Part shown: positions 18,101-25,454 of the stretch, in pieces
How the letters are laid out: each line of letters opens with the position of its first letter
How positions within the stretch are numbered: position 1 is the stretch's first letter
NCBI RefSeq assembly: GCF_001659685.2
Contig: NZ_LXYE02000057.1
Coordinates: 1 to 34,184 of the forward strand
Origin: Labilibacter marinus
GTDB taxonomy: Bacteria > Bacteroidota > Bacteroidia > Bacteroidales > Marinilabiliaceae
Direction: 5' to 3'
DNA: 34,184 nucleotides
Program-made: the position numbers and the translations under genes
The notes under the pieces: generated by a model
Database searches by the model: none
What the model was told of the DNA's origin: nothing
Seen by the model: the letters and a program-made list of their open reading frames with translations, nothing else

Positions 18101-19674
18101 CTAAAGTCAAATTCAGGAACGCTACCACTAAAGTCTAATTTTCCATTGAAAGATAGTTTAGCATTCGGGTCGTTTAATTCAAGTTTTCCATCAAATCGTT
18201 TGTTCGATAACAAGCCATTTAATTCTAATTTTTGGTATTTGTATCCTTTAAAATCTATGGAGTCAATTGAACCTTGTATGTACGAATTAAAATGGTCTTT
18301 ACCTTCTTTGTAACCTTGAACTGACACATCCATGGTTACGTTATTCAAATTTTCTTCTGAACCAATAATTTTTCCGACATTAAAACTTTCAGTATTTACA
18401 AATCCAGAATATATCAGTTTGTTTTCTTCGGTAAGTTTAATTCCAATATCAGTATTAATAACACCTATGTTAGTGCTAAACTTGCCGTAAGCAACAAGGT
18501 TATCAACAAAACCATTGAATATGCCATTAAACTCAATATTGCCCAAATTGTTAAATGAATCTGGTAATTCTATACTTTCCGATCCTCGATTGTAGGCAAA
18601 TATCTTAGATAGATCTTCAATATCGGTAGAGAGCTTCTTGATATTTAAATAAACGTAGGTGTCCCTAATGTTAGGAAGCCCTTTTATGTCAAAGGTGGTT
18701 TCAAGTTCTGTATTTAATCCAGCGTTTACACTGATGTTACGACCTTTTAAATCAGCTACAGTTCCATTAAAGTTACCTCTTAAGTTAATTCGATGCCTTA
18801 GTTTGGGAAAATCAGGAATAAAAAGAACCAATTCGTTAGCATCTGCAGATAATGAGTTTATTTGAAGGTCAAGTGCAGCTTTATTAATAAAATCGGTATT
18901 GGTAAAAGTACTATCGTACGACAGATTTAATTTGCCAATGCTTAGGTACGAACTTGTTGTAGAAAGTGTAAGGTTGGATAAATAAAGACCGTTTTTTCCA
19001 AATCTAATAAAGCCTTTACTTTTTTTAATATTAAGTCCAGATTCTTCTTGAAAAGAGAAATTTCTGATTCTTAAAGACGAGAAGTTATCTCTGGTTTGAA
19101 ATCTGTCTATATGTAAATTTAACGATGATACATTAATATTGTTTGGATTAAACCTAGTGACCGCCTCTGTTTTACTAAGGTTTTGAAAGCCAACAGAGCT
19201 GTTCTTAATAATTATTTCATTGAAATTATATTTCCATTTACTTTTAGAGGGCGTTTTGTTGGATAGAGAATCAACAATGAAGCTAAAATTGTTTCGGTCT
19301 TCATCTATTAAAATAGATGTTTTTAAACTTTTAACACTGATGGCTCCTAGATAAATATGATTCTGGGCAAATACAATACTATCAATGGGGGCACTAATTT
19401 GTTCTATAAATAAAAGAGAATCACTTTTCTGATCTTTAACCAATAGGTCATTTATAACAATCTTTTTAATGGGGTAAAAGCGAATGCTACCAACTGAAAC
19501 ATCAGTGCCTAAGTCATTCGATAACTGATTAGTAATAATGTTTCCAACCTTGTTTTGAACGGCAGGAATAAGCACGATAAAGTATAATAATATAGGAGAT
19601 ATTATTAAAACCAAAAGTGCGTAAAACAATATTTTATAGGATTTTTTAATAGTTTTGTGCTTTATATGATGCAA
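15160..19674 (-). CDS. tamB: TamB-like translocation and assembly / lipid transport protein
   Basis: A large AsmA/TamB-superfamily protein thought to bridge the periplasm and help outer-membrane protein assembly or phospholipid transport. It has 1504 residues: one N-terminal membrane anchor (about 14-37), then very long beta-rich repeats, then the DUF490/TamB C-terminal domain. Blocks such as SGKGSLQINRNKEGEISFIG, YTAEKGDYLFSLQNV and GDPYDATIDITATYKL (about 1175-1245) mark that domain. The tail is charged (KGKKEKEPI...). The start is TTG at 19674: an in-frame stop lies seven codons upstream, and the next TTG would break the anchor. That TTG is also the end of a TACTTTTG sequence. It is divergent from tsaD, an arrangement I associate with Bacteroidota. 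Confidence 0.9.
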   Translation of the reverse strand: MHHIKHKTIKKSYKILFYALLVLIISPILLYFIVLIPAVQNKVGNIITNQLSNDLGTDVSVGSIRFYPIKKIVINDLLVKDQKSDSLLFIEQISAPIDSIVFAQNHIYLGAISVKSLKTSILIDEDRNNFSFIVDSLSNKTPSKSKWKYNFNEIIIKNSSVGFQNLSKTEAVTRFNPNNINVSSLNLHIDRFQTRDNFSSLRIRNFSFQEESGLNIKKSKGFIRFGKNGLYLSNLTLSTTSSYLSIGKLNLSYDSTFTNTDFINKAALDLQINSLSADANELVLFIPDFPKLRHRINLRGNFNGTVADLKGRNISVNAGLNTELETTFDIKGLPNIRDTYVYLNIKKLSTDIEDLSKIFAYNRGSESIELPDSFNNLGNIEFNGIFNGFVDNLVAYGKFSTNIGVINTDIGIKLTEENKLIYSGFVNTESFNVGKIIGSEENLNNVTMDVSVQGYKEGKDHFNSYIQGSIDSIDFKGYKYQKLELNGLLSNKRFDGKLELNDPNAKLSFNGKLDFSGSVPEFDFSASISDVRLNKLNLAPHYEESLFKLKLNASASGHSLNSISGTTIFHSGKFIADDRTFQLDSLIIEANQNGDYKEIVINSDILDAELVGNYKLKTISNTFQQILAKSLPSLFTEKDYVNHKDQFTFNLKTKNTAQLFEVINSELTIADGSEIHGEINGVHNQMQITSYFDQVGYKDIFGEELNANITSVDNKVTTDIKSKLIAVGNIIPLNNFSIHQEGINDSIKLDIDWNNYPLSGNRGEISTMSRIKKSKNGDTYTKIQILPSYFAIGDSIWNIQESDINITPDGFRVNTFRVHHMNQEINVNGSLYKEKEGTLTSYLQNIDLAETTSLFNIKRLTFDGLLNGNFQLSNTLKKPIITSNITLDNFKVNDKEVGNVFVESNWSNLQKAVLINTKIERGDIQPLNGIGYFKPENSDFNFTLKLDSLPLGFLNMYTSHILQNFNGTGSGDLELTKTEYGIGLNGAVKVNQAKFDVDLLQCSFFVEDSVKFTPDAIIFDNMKVTDTKGGVGEFKGSITHKNFSKMAFDLYIGANNMLLMNTKPKDNPVYYGTVFATGDLAINGSIFDMNVNINGVTERNTSFYIPISEDGESLNNNFIQFYNINDTLASVADQDKEGYKVKLSNYNLSLGVDITPDAEVQVIFDPVLGNILTSSGKGSLQINRNKEGEISFIGSYTAEKGDYLFSLQNVVNKKFDINNGGTVVWEGDPYDATIDITATYKLKASLQPLSMDQVSNELSRRVPINCDLILSKRLSQPNINFGITAPTLEQSTQSIIEQAISTEEELNRQVLSLLVLNKFTTPSYNDNGGNLNSTTLANAYTSELLSSQLSNFVSQMLDDVDVGISYRPEDEISSEQIEVALSTQMFNDRVTLNTNVEYGNDNKANTNKTNSSSIVGDFDVNVKLNQSGSLRAKAYSHSNDDFSFDNSPTTQGVGLSYQEEFNTVAELFHKYWNFFTGKGKKEKEPIIEPDKQDLLEEKEESISE

Positions 19675-19679
19675 AAGTA
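19672..19679 (-). promoter_or_regulatory. Perfect TAnnTTTG-like box overlapping the tamB start
   Basis: On the minus strand the sequence is TACTTTTG, an exact match to the Bacteroidota -7 consensus. Its last three bases are the proposed TTG start of tamB. If it is a true promoter, transcription would begin inside the coding region, so either the box is a coincidence or the start is further in. Confidence 0.3.
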
Positions 19680-19777
19680 GGTAAAAAAGGTCTTAAATAT
19701 GCATATCAGTGCTGATGTTTATGTAAATTATATAGATCAAATATCATGCAGAAATATTAAAAAGTAACGGATAATTT

Positions 19778-20797
19778 ATGAGTGTATATATTTTAGGTAT
19801 TGAATCTTCTTGTGATGATACATCTGCTGCTGTTTTTAAAGATGAAACAATCTTGTCTAATAGAGTGGCAAATCAGGAGGTTCATAAAGATTATGGAGGT
19901 GTGGTTCCTGAGTTAGCGTCAAGAGCGCATCAGCAAAATATTATCCCTGTAGTTGATAAAGCTATTAAGGATGCGGGTATTACTGCTGCGGATATAAACG
20001 CTGTTGCATATACTCGCGGACCCGGTTTAATGGGATCTCTTTTAGTAGGGACTTCTTTTGCCAAAGGTTTTTCTTTAGCTAATAATATACCCATGATTGA
20101 TGTAAACCATCTGCATGCGCATGTATTGGCCCATTTTATAAAGGAGCAAAATGAAGAAACAGAGCACCCAGAATTTCCATTTCTGTGTTTGTTGGTTTCA
20201 GGAGGCAATAGCCAAATAGTTTTGGTGAAAAGCCATTTAGATATGGAAGTAGTAGGCCAAACAATAGATGATGCTGCAGGTGAAGCGTTTGATAAATGTG
20301 CTAAAGTGATGGGCTTGCCTTATCCAGGAGGACCATTGATTGATAAGTTAGCCAAGGAAGGTAACCCTGAAGCTTTTACTTTTTCGAAGCCACGAATTAA
20401 AGGTTATGATTATAGTTTTAGTGGTTTAAAAACTTCATTTCTTTATTTTTTGAGGGATCAACTCAAAGAAAACCCTGATTTTATAGAGGAGAATAAGAAA
20501 GATTTATGTGCTTCGCTGCAAAAAACCATTATTGATATCTTATTAGATAAATTGCAATTAGCGGCTAAGGATTTGAAAATTAATCAGGTAGCCTTGGCGG
20601 GTGGCGTTTCTGCTAACTCTGGATTGAGGATTGGTCTGGAAAATTTAGCGATTCATAAAAAATGGAAAACCTTTATTCCAAAGTTTGCGTATACCACCGA
20701 CAATGCAGCAATGGTGGCTGTATCAGGCTATTACAAGTATAGGTTAAGCCAATTTGTTGAGCATGATGCTGCACCTTTTTCGAGGGTTGTTTTTTAA
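19778..20797 (+). CDS. tsaD: tRNA N6-adenosine threonylcarbamoyltransferase
   Basis: Transfers threonylcarbamoyl from TC-AMP to A37 of ANN-reading tRNAs, with TsaB and TsaE, in the cytoplasm. The 339-residue length is typical. Family marks are the start ILGIESSCDDTSAAV (5-19), the Fe-binding HLHAH (His111 and His115), LVSGGNSQIVLV, GEAFDKCAKVMGLPYPGGP, the YDYSFSGLKTSFLY block, and the ASKHA ATP-site end AGGVSANSGLR with YTTDNAAM. It is the left neighbour of the peptide operon and separated from it by 123 bp that contain a palindrome and a promoter-like sequence. Confidence 0.97.
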   Translation: MSVYILGIESSCDDTSAAVFKDETILSNRVANQEVHKDYGGVVPELASRAHQQNIIPVVDKAIKDAGITAADINAVAYTRGPGLMGSLLVGTSFAKGFSLANNIPMIDVNHLHAHVLAHFIKEQNEETEHPEFPFLCLLVSGGNSQIVLVKSHLDMEVVGQTIDDAAGEAFDKCAKVMGLPYPGGPLIDKLAKEGNPEAFTFSKPRIKGYDYSFSGLKTSFLYFLRDQLKENPDFIEENKKDLCASLQKTIIDILLDKLQLAAKDLKINQVALAGGVSANSGLRIGLENLAIHKKWKTFIPKFAYTTDNAAMVAVSGYYKYRLSQFVEHDAAPFSRVVF

Positions 20798-20820
20798 TCA
20801 GGAAAAAAAGATAGTTGCTA

Positions 20821-20840
20821 ATATAATGGTAACATTATAT
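20821..20840. promoter_or_regulatory. Perfect palindrome upstream of the peptide operon
   Basis: ATATAATG-GTAA-CATTATAT, with 8-bp perfect arms, is 23 bp after the tsaD stop and about 50 bp upstream of the -7-like box of the PqqD gene. It has no T-run. It could be an operator for the operon or a weak tsaD terminator. Confidence 0.4.
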
Positions 20841-20866
20841 CAAAGTGAACAGTATTTAAAATAATA

Positions 20867-20900
20867 GTTGAAGCTTTATTTAGTATTTTTTATACTTTTG
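20867..20900 (+). promoter_or_regulatory. Candidate Bacteroidota promoter of the peptide operon
   Basis: TACTTTTG at 20893-20900 matches the TAnnTTTG -7 consensus exactly. A -33-like GTTG (consensus TTTG) ends at 20870, giving a spacing of 22 bp, slightly longer than usual. Expected transcription start is near 20907, leaving a leader of about 14 bases before the ATG at 20921. Confidence 0.5.
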
Positions 20901-20920
20901 TTCGATAAAATGTATTACTC

Positions 20921-21211
20921 ATGGAGTTATCGCTTGTTTATTATAAAAATAACAACTTTGTATCAAAGTCTATTGGAAATGAAAAGGTATTAGTACCTTT
21001 AACTGATAATGTGGCAGATATGAATAAAGTGTATAACTTAAATGAAGTTGGTTCATTTATATATGATTGCATTAATGGAAGCAGTTCCTTAAGAGAGATA
21101 CTGAGTAGTTTAATTGAAAATTATGAGGTGTCGGAAGAAATTGCAATGGATGATATTAATAATTTTATAACCTTAATGGTTGCTAAAGGAGTTTTATTCA
21201 CCAAACAATAA
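20921..21211 (+). CDS. PqqD-like peptide-binding protein (RiPP recognition element)
   Basis: A 96-residue stand-alone PqqD-family protein (PF05402). Such domains bind leader peptides of ribosomal natural products and hand them to modifying enzymes. The pattern is a beta-rich N-terminus (residues 13-27), the family motif KVYNLNEVGSFIYDCINGSSS (about 36-56), then helices (LREILSSLIENYEV; DINNFITLMVAKGVLF). The YxLNxxGxxIxxxxxG spacing is the strongest evidence. It is the first gene of the operon and is followed 25 bp later by a small peptide gene, the natural candidate for its ligand. No radical SAM enzyme, which is the usual partner of PqqD in PQQ synthesis, lies nearby. Confidence 0.85.
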   Translation: MELSLVYYKNNNFVSKSIGNEKVLVPLTDNVADMNKVYNLNEVGSFIYDCINGSSSLREILSSLIENYEVSEEIAMDDINNFITLMVAKGVLFTKQ

Positions 21212-21236
21212 TGGTTTAGGGATAAGATTTATTTTG

Positions 21237-21461
21237 ATGGAAAAAAGAATACACAAAAAAAGAAAATATTCGAGACCGCAACTGGAGGTTATTGATGTTG
21301 ATCATGAAATATCGATGGTGATGATGACCAGAGCTGATAATCCTCCCGGGTTAGGAGGGTTATCAATAGAAGAATCCCAGGAATCTGGTCCGGCTAGTTC
21401 GTATTCATCTTCAGACGATAGTAATCCATTCGGAGGAAATTCTCCGGATTATTCCAATTAA
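21237..21461 (+). CDS. Candidate precursor peptide, Ser-rich
   Basis: A 74-residue peptide (start ATG 21237). The same frame opens at ATG 21180, but that start overlaps the PqqD gene and gives a non-conserved-looking extension. The N-terminus is very basic (MEKRIHKKRKYSRP). A YSRPQLEVIDVDHEISMVMM segment (11-30) follows, of the Y-x-x-P...E-I-S-hydrophobic type I associate with short Bacteroidota peptides. After TRADNPPGLGG the C-terminal part is acidic and has 11 Ser and 2 Tyr in about 33 residues, with SSYSSSDDSN and NPFGGNSPDYSN. There is no Cys and one Thr, so lanthionine and disulfide chemistry are excluded. Its place between a PqqD-like gene and kinase and protease genes makes it the likely substrate. 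Confidence 0.7.
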   Translation: MEKRIHKKRKYSRPQLEVIDVDHEISMVMMTRADNPPGLGGLSIEESQESGPASSYSSSDDSNPFGGNSPDYSN

Positions 21462-21477
21462 ATTGTGAATATGCAAA

Positions 21478-22380
21478 ATGAGGAATATCATTTTTGTAAA
21501 ATTTGGTGGTTTATTAATTGAACTAATATCACATAGCTCTCAGTTAATCCTAAACAAAGATAGGGGCGTTAAGCATTTTATTACCTCTGCAACTTCAAAA
21601 AAAAGTAATTATTCTATACACTTTCAAGTAGTATCTTCAACAGAGCTATCTGACTTTAAGCAAAAGTTTAAAGGGGAACCTGAAGAAAATGATTATATCA
21701 ATTATGATTGGTTTGTGTCTGAACGGAATGGAGAAATTGCATTAACCGTAGATTATAAGGATCATGAATGTATAAAACAAATTGTAGCATTTGTTAATTC
21801 TAACTCCAAAGATATTAGGGTTGAAATAGAGTTAGTGAACGAAAATTACCCAGTCCATATTGAACCGTTAATGCACCCTTTAGGATCATTATTGATGATT
21901 TATTTGTTTCATTGGAATGAAGGTGCACTTATACATGCGTCGGCAGTGTCAGATAATTGTAATGGGTATTTGTTTACTGGAGTTTCGGGTATTGGAAAGT
22001 CGACAATGGCAAGGCTTTGGCAAGAATGTGGAGCGGAAGTTTTGAATGATGATAGATTAATACTACGTTTAATTGGTGATGATGTTATCGTTTATAATAA
22101 CCCAATGCCATACTATAATCAAAGAGCTCTTAGTTCTTCATTAAAAAAAATATTCTTGCTTAAACAATCTTCACAAAATTATATTAAACCGTTACAGGGA
22201 GTGTTGGCATACTCTCGTGTATTGGGTAATTTTATTCAGCAATTTTATAATCCACAAATGGTTCATAAACATTTAGAAATTGTGGAAAGTATAATTAATA
22301 AAGTGTCTGTTTACGAAGTAGGCTTTAAACCTGATGTTAATATTGTTCGTTTGATAAGAGAAATGGACAATGATGGATAA
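21478..22380 (+). CDS. HPr kinase-like P-loop protein
   Basis: A 300-residue protein whose C-terminal half resembles the HPr kinase/phosphorylase fold. It has His153 in LIHASAV, Walker A GVSGIGKST at 168-176, and LNDDRLIL at 189-196 with the acidic pair expected in the catalytic region. The N-terminal ~130 residues have no recognisable domain. It is not likely a true HprK: no HPr or PTS gene is nearby and the HprK-P signature region is not evident. Homologues of this type in some lasso-peptide clusters phosphorylate a Ser of the peptide, so a peptide kinase role fits the Ser-rich product of the gene 16 bp upstream. The stop overlaps the next start by 11 bp. Confidence 0.8.
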   Translation: MRNIIFVKFGGLLIELISHSSQLILNKDRGVKHFITSATSKKSNYSIHFQVVSSTELSDFKQKFKGEPEENDYINYDWFVSERNGEIALTVDYKDHECIKQIVAFVNSNSKDIRVEIELVNENYPVHIEPLMHPLGSLLMIYLFHWNEGALIHASAVSDNCNGYLFTGVSGIGKSTMARLWQECGAEVLNDDRLILRLIGDDVIVYNNPMPYYNQRALSSSLKKIFLLKQSSQNYIKPLQGVLAYSRVLGNFIQQFYNPQMVHKHLEIVESIINKVSVYEVGFKPDVNIVRLIREMDNDG

Positions 22381-22825
22381 GGAAAGAAAAAGGATATTAT
22401 TTGAGCAGACCTTTGTTTCTTTGTTGGAGCAAGGTAAAGAAATAGAGATACCTGTATATGGACTAAGTATGTTTCCTGTTTTAATGCCTGGAGATCGGGT
22501 AAAGGTAGTGAAAGGTGATAAGTTAAGGATTGGAGATGTAATAGTTTTTAAAAATAATGGTAACTTAATTGCACATCGATTATTAGCTGTTGATATAGAG
22601 AATAAAGTAGTTTTAAGCAAAGGAGATGCTTTAAAGAAATCTGATAAGGTTTACTCTCTTCAATCTATATTAGGAGTTGCCATTGTTCATAAGAGGAATA
22701 ACAAAGAAATTAAATGGACGATGTCTGCCAAAGTTAAGAGAGTATTGGCATTTGTATCTCCCCTTATGGGTTACATAAATTTCTATTTAGGTGTAATATG
22801 GTCAAAGTTTTTCAAAACTTATTAA
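22370..22825 (+). CDS. S24/S26-family signal-peptidase-like protease
   Basis: A 151-residue protein with the S26 fold core. Ser33 lies in VYGLSMFPVLMPGD (the nucleophile box SMxP with its following GD). GDVIVFKNNGNLIAHRLLAV has His69-Arg70 where type I bacterial enzymes use Lys; a Ser/His pair is the pattern of SipW and eukaryotic-type signal peptidases. A KGDAL segment closes the core. It has no N-terminal membrane anchor; a hydrophobic stretch near the C-terminus (about 123-148) may hold it at the membrane. The start is ATG-ATG at 22370/22373 inside the kinase gene, so translational coupling is likely. Expected role: leader removal next to the exporter that follows. Confidence 0.85.
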   Translation: MMDKERKRILFEQTFVSLLEQGKEIEIPVYGLSMFPVLMPGDRVKVVKGDKLRIGDVIVFKNNGNLIAHRLLAVDIENKVVLSKGDALKKSDKVYSLQSILGVAIVHKRNNKEIKWTMSAKVKRVLAFVSPLMGYINFYLGVIWSKFFKTY

Positions 22826-22866
22826 TATCTTTTATCCTTTTTCTTATCTTTTCGCTTTAAAATTTA

Positions 22867-24660
22867 ATGCTTAAAATGAAGCGATTTCAAACCAATGATA
22901 TTTTCCGTTCTTTAAAAATTGTATGGAACTGTTCACCTAAATGGACCCTTGTAAATGCCGCAGTGGTGGTGGTAAAAGGTATAGTACCACTTATGCTCAT
23001 TTTTATTATTCAGTATTTGGTAGATGGTGTGAGCATCCTTGCTTTACAAGCCAATACAAAAGATGTGTACTTAACATTGGTTAATATTCTGTTATTCGCT
23101 GGTGGAGTATTTGTTTTAAATGCAGTATTAAATTCTGTATCTGGTATTATTCGCGAAAAGCATTCGTTCTTCATTACTGATGCGGTTCAGAATATGATTC
23201 ATGAACGAACTACGAGTCTGAATTTTGTCAATTATGATGATTATAATTTTCAAAATATCTACTATCGAGCCATTAATGAAGCTAACTACAGACCATCTAA
23301 GATTTATTATGGATTTATAGGGTTGGTTCAGAATGTGATTACTTTAGCCTTGATAGCAAGTTTATTGGCTAGTCTGCACTGGTTCATGCTTGTAGGTTTG
23401 ATATTGATTTCTATACCGGTGGTTATTATACGCTTAAATTTTTCACAAAAAATATATGCCTTTCAGCGCGAACATACGGAAGAGGAGCGTTATGTGAACT
23501 ATTATAATCGTTTATTAACGGGTAAGGAGTTTGCTAAAGAGCTACGCATCTTTAATTTATCCAAGTTATTTAAACAACGTTTCGAAGAAAGTAAAGTTGA
23601 TTTGCGAGTTAAGCACTTTGGTATGCTTAAGCTCAAAACTAAATATGAGTTATTGTTGCAAATTATTATGGCTTTGGCTTTAATTTCTGTTTTTGGCTAT
23701 ATATCGTTTCAGGCAGTTAATGGGAATTTAACGCAAGGTCAAATGGTCATGTTCTTTTTGGCTTTATATCGAGGTTATAGTTTTTTGCAAGATTTGTTAA
23801 GTCAAATATCGGGGCTTTATGAGGACGGATTGTTTCTGAAAAATTTATTTGAGTTTATGGATCATAAAGAGCTCCGTAAAAAACAAAGTAGGAGTGCTGT
23901 TTTTCCTGTTCCATTGAAAACAGGAATCATAATTGAGAAGGTGTTTTTTAAATACCCTAATAGTAGCAGGCATGTATTTAAAAATCTAAACTTAAATATT
24001 AATAAAGGTGAAACCATTGCTTTGGTTGGGGCTAATGGAGCAGGTAAATCTACTTTAGTAAAGTTGCTTTGTGGCCTGTATGAACCTGATAAGGGAAGTA
24101 TAAGGGCGGATGGTGTCGATATTTCTACTGTGAGCCAACAATCTATATCTGAAAATGTTAGTGCGGTGTTTCAAGATTTTATGCTATATAACTTCTCGGC
24201 AAAAGAAAACATTTGGCTCGGAAATATAAGTAAATCGCAAAACGATGAGGCTATTGTAGAGAGTGCACAAAAATCGGGAGTGAACGACTTGATTCAAGAA
24301 CTTCCCAAAGGATATGAAACGACGTTAGGCACATTATTTAAAGATAGTGAAATGTTAAGCGTTGGAGAATGGCAGCGTATAGCCCTTTCTCGATCTTTTT
24401 TTAACGATGCTCAAATGGTTATCTTAGATGAACCTACTAGTTCGATGGATGCATTTACAGAGACTAATCTAATTGAGAACTTTAAAGCCATAACAAAAGG
24501 AAGAACGGCCATAATTGTAAGCCACCGCATGTCTACCATACATTTAGCCGACAGAATTATTGTATTGGATGATTTTGGAGTCGCCGAGGAAGGAACTCCT
24601 GAAGAGTTACTTAAAAAGAAGGGGCACTTTTATCAGATGGTGGAGTCTATTGGGAGATAG
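22867..24660 (+). CDS. Type I ABC exporter, fused membrane and ATPase domains
   Basis: A half-transporter of 597 residues that would form a homodimer. The membrane domain has about six helices in residues 20-310. The ATPase domain has Walker A GANGAGKST (388-396), the signature SVGEWQR (498-504; LSVGE instead of LSGGQ), Walker B MVILDEPTS (517-525) and the H-loop His553. There is no C39 peptidase domain at the N-terminus, unlike many peptide exporters; the separate protease encoded 41 bp upstream could replace it. It is the last gene of the operon, and no clear terminator follows. An ATG nine bases downstream (Met4) is an alternative start. Confidence 0.92.
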   Translation: MLKMKRFQTNDIFRSLKIVWNCSPKWTLVNAAVVVVKGIVPLMLIFIIQYLVDGVSILALQANTKDVYLTLVNILLFAGGVFVLNAVLNSVSGIIREKHSFFITDAVQNMIHERTTSLNFVNYDDYNFQNIYYRAINEANYRPSKIYYGFIGLVQNVITLALIASLLASLHWFMLVGLILISIPVVIIRLNFSQKIYAFQREHTEEERYVNYYNRLLTGKEFAKELRIFNLSKLFKQRFEESKVDLRVKHFGMLKLKTKYELLLQIIMALALISVFGYISFQAVNGNLTQGQMVMFFLALYRGYSFLQDLLSQISGLYEDGLFLKNLFEFMDHKELRKKQSRSAVFPVPLKTGIIIEKVFFKYPNSSRHVFKNLNLNINKGETIALVGANGAGKSTLVKLLCGLYEPDKGSIRADGVDISTVSQQSISENVSAVFQDFMLYNFSAKENIWLGNISKSQNDEAIVESAQKSGVNDLIQELPKGYETTLGTLFKDSEMLSVGEWQRIALSRSFFNDAQMVILDEPTSSMDAFTETNLIENFKAITKGRTAIIVSHRMSTIHLADRIIVLDDFGVAEEGTPEELLKKKGHFYQMVESIGR

Positions 24661-25454
24661 ATAAGTATTTTGATTTTGCCAACGGCGTGTTTACTCATTA
24701 CTCTGCTGATTTATAGGTGTTGTGGTTACTGAAAAAGTGACGATATTTATAGAAAACGTTACAATCTATTCATGCATATATTTTTGAAGCAGTACCAGAG
24801 AAAAGTTATTCAAATATCCTTTTTGTAAACTAGCTTCGGTTTTTTCTGTCCTTCAGGCTAATGTGATTTATTTATTGCAGTTAACACCTATGGCAGTTTA
24901 AATGAATTGCCTAACAACTTTTGTTGTATAATCTATACCAGTTTTATGTGACGGCTTTAAAAGTTGGGTATAAAGGTGCTTCCTGATTTTCGAGCAAATA
25001 TCTTTGTTAGTATGAATAGAGAAAGACTATGCCTCAACCATCCCTCTGCATTGTATTCTGAGTCTTTTGTTTAGTGCTGAGGTATTTTGTATCGGCACTG
25101 GTACTCTTTTTTACAAGAAGTCGATAGTGTTGTTATAATGTGTAACGAAGACACTCTGGAGTAGCTAAAAGGAAGGTGAGTCTGCACTAATTTAACCTGT
25201 TTGGACTATGGCGCCAGACCTGTTGTAGCTATAGAAGGTTCAATGTTACGACTGTAAATATGGGGCAAATGGAACGACAGGTTTTATACTTTCTCAATAT
25301 TTGGATATATATAAATAACCAATGTCATTAAGTTTCATAAATACAGAAGTTTATGTGTGTATAGCTTTTAGTCCCTGACTTAGAATATGATTCCCCTTTT
25401 CGTAACACAGTTAAAACTGATTCGATATAGCTTCGGAATAAAGCCTGTATATTT

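Noticed and set aside
8407-19759. ATGCAGAAATATTA shared 14-mer upstream of galM (8407) and tsaD (19746)
   Set aside because: A few exact 14-mer pairs are expected by chance in 34 kb of AT-rich DNA, and the two sites are at different distances from their start codons.
21180-21236. Upstream ATG that would extend the precursor peptide by 19 residues
   Set aside because: It overlaps the end of the PqqD-like gene and adds a non-leader-like segment; the ATG at 21237 gives a basic start and a normal gap.
20921-24660. Lasso peptide cluster
   Set aside because: The PqqD-like, kinase-like and exporter genes fit, but the asparagine-synthetase-like cyclase and the B2 transglutaminase-type protease are absent on both sides.
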